The translations under genes were made by a program, and so were the position numbers. The notes beneath the pieces were generated by a model. That model was not told the DNA's origin. It worked only from the letters and a program-made list of their open reading frames with translations, and ran no database searches. This document shows, in pieces, positions 59,244 to 64,000 of a DNA stretch of 64,000 nucleotides (the first letter of the stretch is position 1; every line of letters starts with the position of its first letter). This DNA comes from CAWBQO01 sp963790965 (lineage in GTDB: Bacteria > Bacteroidota > Rhodothermia > Rhodothermales > DASSAV01), in contig CAWBQO010000003.1 of assembly GCA_963790965.1 (NCBI GenBank), positions 124,001 to 188,000 of the forward strand. The letters run 5' to 3'.

Positions 59244-61778
59244 TCAAGCTCTCAGCTTCGCTCCGAACGCGCGCTCTGCGGACGCCGTCACACGCTCGAC
59301 CACGGCGTCGGTCTCGGCGTCTTGCAGCGTGCGATCGGCACCGAGGCGAAGTGAGAATGCGATGCTCTTCTTGCCCTCAGGCACGCCCTTTCCCTCGTAG
59401 AGGTCAAACACGTCCACCTGCTGCACAAGCGGCGCTCCTTCTCGTTTGATTAGATCAATGATGGCCCCGGCGGTTACGTCCTGTGCCACCACAAGGGCAA
59501 GGTCTCGCTCCACCACGGGGAACCGGCTGATTGCCTGGTACTGCCGAACGCCCTGCGACCTCGCGAGCGCCAGAAGGGAGTCGAAGTTGAGTTCGGCGAA
59601 GAACACCGCGTCCTTCAGCCCGAGCGCCGCAACCTGTTCCTCTGCAACGCGCCCAAGGCTGCCGAGGGCAACACCTCCGCACGACAGGCTCGCATAATAG
59701 TCGGATACGGGAGTCGCCGGAGCATTGGCCTCCCACGTGCAACCGTCGAGATGCAGCGCGTTCAGGAGCGCCTGGACGGTCCCTTTGAGCGAAAAGAAGT
59801 CGGCATCCGTAGAAGCCTGCTGCCAGGAAACCGCCTCTCGAGGGCCGCTCGATAGCAGGATGAGCGCCTCGTGTTCGGCGTAGCCGGGTACGAGGTGGGT
59901 CTTCTTGTCAGACCGGCGGAATACGTGGCCGAGTTCAAAGAAGTTTAGCGCGCGCTGCCCGTGACTCGCGTTGTACGCCGCGACGGAGAGCGCACCCGGC
60001 AGCAGACTCGGCCGCAGCGCTGCCATTTCGGAAGAGATCGGATTCAGCGTTTCGACGGCCTCACCGGAGGCTGAACCGCCGAGTTCTTCCCGCGCAAAGG
60101 TGGCCGCCACGTCTCGCCGCAGCATACTGTTCGTGTAGATTTCGCGGTACCCCGACGCGCTGAGCAGGCCGCGAAGGCGCGAACGTAAGGCCCCGGCTTC
60201 GTCCCGGCTTGGCGTCCGGTTTGGCAGCGCCGATCTCGGCTTTTCAGCTATTCGATCATACCCGTAAATACGCGCAATCTCCTCGATCACGTCTACTTCG
60301 CGCGTAATATCGGGCCTGAATGAAGGAACGGTCAGGAGCAATGCCGGCTCGGACGGCCCATCGGCGGGGCGGCCCTCCATCATTCTTTCAGCCATGCGCT
60401 CCAGCGCGTCGTCTGCCTCGATCTCGAAGCCGAGCGCGGTCAGTATGCGCTCGACTTCCTCCTGCGTGATGGCTATGCCGAGCAGTTCTGAGACGCGAGC
60501 CAATCGCAGCCGAACCTGCGCCCGCGCAATCGGCCGGGGACGGGCATCGACGGCTCCCCGCACGACTTCGCCACCCGAGAGCTTCGCGATCATCTCCGCC
60601 GCACGGGCGGCTGCCCAGAGCTGGACTTCCGTGTCCACGCCTCGCTCGAAACGGTAGGAGGCATCCGTCGCGAGGCCGAGTGCGCGCGCAGATTTGCGGA
60701 CCATGGACGGGTCGAAGTAGGCACTTTCAATAAGGACGTTCACGGTCTCGTCCGTTACTTCGGAGTTCTCGCCACCCATGACGCCTGCTATTGCTACGGG
60801 CTGCTCCGCGTCGCAAATGAGAAGCGTTCCCTCTGCAAGCGCACGAGACTTCGAGTCCAGCGTTGTAAACGATTCGTTCGCACGCGACGTCCTGACGACG
60901 ATACGGCCGCCCGCGATCCTGTCGAAGTCGAAGGCGTGAAGCGGTTGCCCGCACTCGTACATGACGAAGTTCGTCACGTCGACGATGTTGTTGCGGGGGC
61001 GAAGCCCCACGGCTGTGAGGCGCTGCTTGAGCCACGTGGGCGACTCCTGAACGCGAACGCCGCGAACCAGCATCCCGACGTATCGAGCACAGCCTTCCGG
61101 ATCTTCGATTTGGATGGAGAGCCGCTCGGAAATCTCGCCGTCTTCGTCGGGGAGTTCCACTTCCGGCCGCGCGCACAGAATATCCGTGAGGGCGGACACG
61201 TCGCGGGCAACCCCGAGGTGGCTGGTCGCGTCGGGCCTGTTCGGGGTAATGTTAACGTCGAGCACCGCATCTCCGGACTCCATGCCTCGTTCACTGAGGT
61301 AACGCTGCAGCGGAAGGCCAACGACCGCTTCCGGCTGCAGGACCATGATGCCCGAGTGGTCGTCGGAGAGGCCCAGTTCGTCCTCGGCGCAGATCATGCC
61401 TTCGGACCGTTCCCCCCGGATCTTCCGAGCTTCCATTACAACCGGCACGCGATCTGAGTCGCTTTCGCGAGAGGACAGCATCAGCACCGTTCCCAACGTG
61501 GCAACGGCGACCTTCTGTCCTTCGGCGACATTCGGCGCGCCGCAAATGATCTGCAGCGCGTTCTCTTCGCCCACGTCGACGCGGCAAATGGTGAGACGAT
61601 CAGCATTGGGATGCCGCTCGGCCGAAAGCACCTTCCCAACGACTACGCCGTCAAGGCGAGATCCCGTTTCGGTGACCTCTTCGACCTCCAGGCCGCTCAT
61701 GGTGAGCGCTTCGGCGAGCGCGTCGGGAGAGAGGCCGTGTGGAACGTAGCTAAGGAGCCAGTTATAACTGATCTTCAT
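59244..61778 (-). CDS. pheT: Phenylalanyl-tRNA synthetase beta subunit
   Basis: An 844-residue subunit of the alpha2-beta2 synthetase. N-terminal region MKISYNWLLSYVPHGLSPDA, EMAP-like tRNA-binding domain (VVGKVLSAERHPNADRLTIC and IICGAPNVAEGQKVAVATLG), the B3/B4 editing domain (PNRPDATSHLGVARDVSALT, FVMYECGQPLHAFDFDRIAG, TDASYRFERGVDTEVQLWAA), the B5 domain and the catalytic-like core. A C-terminal anticodon-binding FDX-ACB domain (YQAISRFPVVERDLALVVAQ, GKKSIAFSLRLGADRTLQDA) ends the protein. Full length. It follows pheS by 75 bases on the same strand. Confidence 0.96.
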   Translation of the reverse strand: MKISYNWLLSYVPHGLSPDALAEALTMSGLEVEEVTETGSRLDGVVVGKVLSAERHPNADRLTICRVDVGEENALQIICGAPNVAEGQKVAVATLGTVLMLSSRESDSDRVPVVMEARKIRGERSEGMICAEDELGLSDDHSGIMVLQPEAVVGLPLQRYLSERGMESGDAVLDVNITPNRPDATSHLGVARDVSALTDILCARPEVELPDEDGEISERLSIQIEDPEGCARYVGMLVRGVRVQESPTWLKQRLTAVGLRPRNNIVDVTNFVMYECGQPLHAFDFDRIAGGRIVVRTSRANESFTTLDSKSRALAEGTLLICDAEQPVAIAGVMGGENSEVTDETVNVLIESAYFDPSMVRKSARALGLATDASYRFERGVDTEVQLWAAARAAEMIAKLSGGEVVRGAVDARPRPIARAQVRLRLARVSELLGIAITQEEVERILTALGFEIEADDALERMAERMMEGRPADGPSEPALLLTVPSFRPDITREVDVIEEIARIYGYDRIAEKPRSALPNRTPSRDEAGALRSRLRGLLSASGYREIYTNSMLRRDVAATFAREELGGSASGEAVETLNPISSEMAALRPSLLPGALSVAAYNASHGQRALNFFELGHVFRRSDKKTHLVPGYAEHEALILLSSGPREAVSWQQASTDADFFSLKGTVQALLNALHLDGCTWEANAPATPVSDYYASLSCGGVALGSLGRVAEEQVAALGLKDAVFFAELNFDSLLALARSQGVRQYQAISRFPVVERDLALVVAQDVTAGAIIDLIKREGAPLVQQVDVFDLYEGKGVPEGKKSIAFSLRLGADRTLQDAETDAVVERVTASAERAFGAKLRA

Positions 61779-61853
61779 CGGTACCGGGAAAATAGGTCAG
61801 GCCGAAGCTCTGTCGCCTATGGGAGGTGATTTTCGGTGTCGGCAGCGCCGGCT

Positions 61854-62861
61854 TTAGAACTGTTCGAGAAAGCGCACGTCGTTCTCGTACAGAATGCGAA
61901 TGTCGCTGATGCCGTGACGCAGCATCGCCATACGCTCAACCCCGAGGCCGAACGCATAACCGGTATACCGCTCAGGATCAATGCCGACGGCCTCAAACAC
62001 CGAGGGATCTACCATGCCGCACCCGAGCACCTCCAGCCAGCGCCCGCCGCCGGGCAAGTCCGGATTGTCGCTCCAGATGTCCATTTCCGCGCTCGGTTCG
62101 GTGAAGGGGAAAAAGCTCGGTCGGAAACGGATACGGACGTCTTCGCCGAAGAGCGTACGTGCGAAAAGGTGCAGCACCTGCTTCAGGTCGGCGAAGGACA
62201 CGCCCTCGTCCACGTACAGCCCTTCGACCTGATGAAAGAGGCAGAAGCTCTTGTAGGAAATGGCCTCATTTCGGTAGACGCGGCCCGGCACGATGACGCG
62301 AATGGGCGGGGCCTGCGTCTCCATGATGCGCACCTGCACCGGCGATGTATGGGTGCGGAGCAGCACGCCGCCTCCACTCTCTGTCGGCGCCTCCAGAAAG
62401 AACGTGTCCTGCATGTCCCGCGCGGGGTGGTCCGGCGGAAAGTTGAGGGCCGAGAAATTGTGCCAGTCGTCCTCGATCTCAGGCCCTTCGGCGACGGAGA
62501 AGCCCATGGACGAAAAGACGCGCTTGATCTCGTCGAGCGTTTGCGTCAAGGGATGCGTCGAGCCGGGTAGGGGGCGACGGCCCGGAAGTGTCAGGTCGAT
62601 ACCCGCTTCCGCGCGTTCATCGGCACTTTCGAAGAGCGCCGTCGATTCTTCAATGCGGCGCTCTGCGAGGGCCTTAAGTTCGTTTACTGCTTGCCCAAAC
62701 GCGCGACGCTCTTCCGGCGGAAGCGAACCCATGGTTTTGAACAGGTCCGTCAGGCGGCCGCTCTTGCGTCCGAGGTAGCGAACGCGAAATGCTTCGACGT
62801 CGTCCGGGGAGCGAAATACTTCCGCCTCGATGTCGTGCTTGAGGGTATCGGTGGTTTCCAT
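61854..62861 (-). CDS. pheS: Phenylalanyl-tRNA synthetase alpha subunit
   Basis: About 335 residues from ATG 62861. N-terminal helical arm (FRVRYLGRKSGRLTDLFKTM), then the class II core: TQTLDEIKRVFSSMGFSVAE, FSALNFPPDHPARDMQDTFF, motif 2 RTHTSPVQVRIMET, GCGMVDPSVFEAVGIDPERY and motif 3 YAFGLGVERMAMLRHGISD. The frame stays open upstream to TTG 62945 through a terminator hairpin; that extension is non-conserved and rich in Phe codons. The hairpin, ending 12 bases before the start, could regulate pheST by attenuation. Confidence 0.94.
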   Translation of the reverse strand: METTDTLKHDIEAEVFRSPDDVEAFRVRYLGRKSGRLTDLFKTMGSLPPEERRAFGQAVNELKALAERRIEESTALFESADERAEAGIDLTLPGRRPLPGSTHPLTQTLDEIKRVFSSMGFSVAEGPEIEDDWHNFSALNFPPDHPARDMQDTFFLEAPTESGGGVLLRTHTSPVQVRIMETQAPPIRVIVPGRVYRNEAISYKSFCLFHQVEGLYVDEGVSFADLKQVLHLFARTLFGEDVRIRFRPSFFPFTEPSAEMDIWSDNPDLPGGGRWLEVLGCGMVDPSVFEAVGIDPERYTGYAFGLGVERMAMLRHGISDIRILYENDVRFLEQF

Positions 62862-62873
62862 AGAGGGGCGGCT

Positions 62874-62914
62874 GCAAAAAAAGTCCCGCACCTGTTCGAA
62901 CAGGGGCGGGACTT
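62874..62914 (-). terminator. Terminator or attenuator directly upstream of pheS
   Basis: On the minus strand AAGTCCCGCCCCTGTTC folds with GAACAGGTGCGGGACTT (one mismatch) and is followed by seven T. It ends 12 bases before the pheS ATG, so the pheS ribosome-binding region falls within or right after the T tract. A small AGAGC/GCTCT hairpin (62917-62932) lies just upstream. It may simply end the infC-rpmI-rplT transcript, but its position suggests attenuation. Confidence 0.8.
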
Positions 62915-63007
62915 CAAGAGCGTGGAAGCTCTCCGTCTCGGTCAAAGCCCTGATCTAACGGGATGAGGGGACCGTAAAGAACGATTCTAAGGCGGAGAGG
63001 CTGCGCA

Positions 63008-63352
63008 TCAGGAGACGTGCTTGACGACGCCGGCGAACGCCTGCGGGTCATTCATCGCCAGATCGGCGAGCACTTTCCGGTTGAGCGTTACGTCGTTTGA
63101 GCGGAGCGCGCCGATAAGGCGTGAGTAGCTCATCTCGTTCTGACGCGCACCGGCGTTGATACGGGCGATCCAGAGCCGGCGGAACTGCCGCTTGCGCGCA
63201 CGGCGGTCGCGGTACTGATAGGAGAGCGCGCGATCGACCGTGTGCTTGGCCGAGGTTAAAATCTTGCTGCGGCCGCCCCAATAACCCTTCGCCATGCCAA
63301 GAATCTTCTTGCGGCGGCGGCGGGAGGCGACACTATTCTTTGAACGGGGCAT
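63008..63352 (-). CDS. rplT: 50S ribosomal protein L20
   Basis: A 114-residue bL20: MPRSKNSVASRRRRKKILGM, then AKGYWGGRSKILTSAKHTVD, the RDRRARKRQFRRLWIARINA segment and YSRLIGALRSNDVTLNRKVL. It is an early assembly protein of the large subunit, binding 23S rRNA, and in several bacteria also controls its own operon. It follows rpmI by 28 bases. Typical length. Confidence 0.97.
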   Translation of the reverse strand: MPRSKNSVASRRRRKKILGMAKGYWGGRSKILTSAKHTVDRALSYQYRDRRARKRQFRRLWIARINAGARQNEMSYSRLIGALRSNDVTLNRKVLADLAMNDPQAFAGVVKHVS

Positions 63353-63380
63353 GAGAGGTCCCTAATCGATCAATGGTTAA

Positions 63381-63575
63381 CTACCGGTTGAGGAGCCGGT
63401 TCATGCGGCCCTCGTCGGTCTGATGGACGAGCGTGTTCTTGCCCAAGTTGCGCTTGCGCTTCTTGGACTTCTTCGTCAGAATGTGGCTATGGTACGCCTT
63501 CTGGCGCTTCAGGCGGCCCGTTCCGGTTTTGGTAAACCGCTTCTTGGCACCGCTATTCGACTTCATCTTGGGCAT
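63381..63575 (-). CDS. rpmI: 50S ribosomal protein L35
   Basis: A 64-residue bL35 starting MPKMKSNSGAKKRFTKTGTG and including RLKRQKAYHSHILTKKSKKR and RNLGKNTLVHQ. The in-frame extension to 63605 is not family-like. Middle gene of infC-rpmI-rplT. Confidence 0.96.
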   Translation of the reverse strand: MPKMKSNSGAKKRFTKTGTGRLKRQKAYHSHILTKKSKKRKRNLGKNTLVHQTDEGRMNRLLNR

Positions 63576-63794
63576 AATACTTCCCTTCTTCCTATTTCGC
63601 GCCACAATAGCGGCGAGGTGTTCGCTACAACAGAATGAGGTTCGCGACGTTCCGGAGAGCGCCTGCGACCAGGGCCGAGCAATAGCCTCTTAAAATACGC
63701 AGAACCGCCGCAAAAAGCAACTACGATGCACCGCGGCCAAGTGCTGCTCTCTGAATTTGTCGTGAAGCCCCGCCACGCCGGGCGGCACCGCGGC

Positions 63795-64000
63795 CTACTT
63801 GACCTTCTTGGAGGGTGCCAGGATCGCGGTCATACGCTTGCCTTCCATGCGAGGCGGCTGGTCGATCTTCGCCACGTCCTGCAGCTCCTCAATAAAGCGG
63901 CGCAGAAGATCCATGCCCTGATCCTGGTAGATGATGTCTCGGCCGCGGAACTGCACCCACGCCTTCACTTTGTCGCCGTCTTCCAGGAAGCCGCGCGCGT
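63795..64000 (-). CDS. infC: Translation initiation factor IF-3, C-terminal part only
   Basis: The last ~68 codons are in the window; the N-terminus lies beyond the right edge. The translation ARGFLEDGDKVKAWVQFRGR, then DIIYQDQGMDLLRRFIEELQ, DVAKIDQPPRMEGKRMTAIL and APSKKVK matches the IF-3 C-terminal domain that binds the 30S platform. The stop is at 63795-63797. It leads the conserved infC-rpmI-rplT-pheST order. The 219-base gap before rpmI shows no gene and may hold regulatory structure. Confidence 0.95.
   Translation of the reverse strand, partial: ARGFLEDGDKVKAWVQFRGRDIIYQDQGMDLLRRFIEELQDVAKIDQPPRMEGKRMTAILAPSKKVK

Noticed and set aside
1..64000. CRISPR arrays, rRNA genes, transposase-bearing insertion sequences
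   Set aside because: No regularly spaced direct repeats, rRNA signatures or transposase genes were seen on reading the sequence.

Overview
The window looks like chromosome from a high-GC, Gram-negative member of the Bacteroidota/Rhodothermota group. The main evidence is an adjacent type IX secretion pair (PorU then PorV, 16055-21303), many outer-membrane and lipoprotein genes, the absence of strong Shine-Dalgarno sequences before most starts, and a 31-residue AURKAIP1/COX24-type ribosomal protein of the kind found in Bacteroidota. SecD and SecF are separate genes rather than a fused SecDF, which fits Rhodothermota better than Bacteroidia. This placement is inference; no 16S gene is present.

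Layout. 1-7741 is an accessory region: an apparently integrated element abutting tRNA-Glu(CTC). From the left it holds a truncated unknown gene, a visibly AT-richer two-gene module (DUF5343-type and DUF4145-like proteins), a ribbon-helix-helix regulator with a tandem operator, a Rep_trans-type rolling-circle initiator/relaxase with a perfect hairpin in its 5' region, an unknown protein, a small protein and a large serine recombinase. The recombinase frame runs through the antisense of the tRNA gene. 7975-15770 is ordinary chromosome: parvulin lipoprotein, DDAH-like enzyme, outer-membrane barrel, sodium/solute symporter, Lon-N-type protein, metallo-beta-lactamase-fold hydrolase and a HisKA-only protein. 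16055-22092 holds porU, porV and a TlpA-like thioredoxin. 22702-28569 (minus strand) is an ion and bicarbonate group: CPA2 antiporter, sbtB, sbtA and a second CPA2 antiporter carrying a C-terminal PTS EIIA domain. 28896-45851 is a mixed housekeeping and envelope stretch (hydrolase, bS22-like protein, YtxH, YaaA, udk, coaX, birA, TPR protein, IMPase, fabI, M1 peptidase, HAD, L,D-transpeptidase, methyltransferase, two NfeD proteins, TonB-domain lipoprotein, UbiA-like protein). 45951-58887 contains asnS, a SIMPL protein, a lipase-like hydrolase, secD-secF, a STAS protein, purA, a histidine kinase, rnhB and an ADP-ribosylglycohydrolase. 59244-64000 is the classic infC-rpmI-rplT-pheS-pheT cluster on the minus strand.

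Three non-coding blocks (about 22.2-22.4, 31.5-31.8 and 39.4-39.6 kb) share one composite interspersed repeat, one copy inverted. The observations most worth following are: the tRNA-Glu element and its chimeric recombinase tail; the RHH tandem operator; the hairpin that could be the element's replication origin; the uncharacterised DUF5343/DUF4145-like pair; SbtAB linked to two sodium/proton-type antiporters in a non-cyanobacterial genome; the interspersed repeat; and a terminator hairpin immediately before pheS that could be an attenuator.
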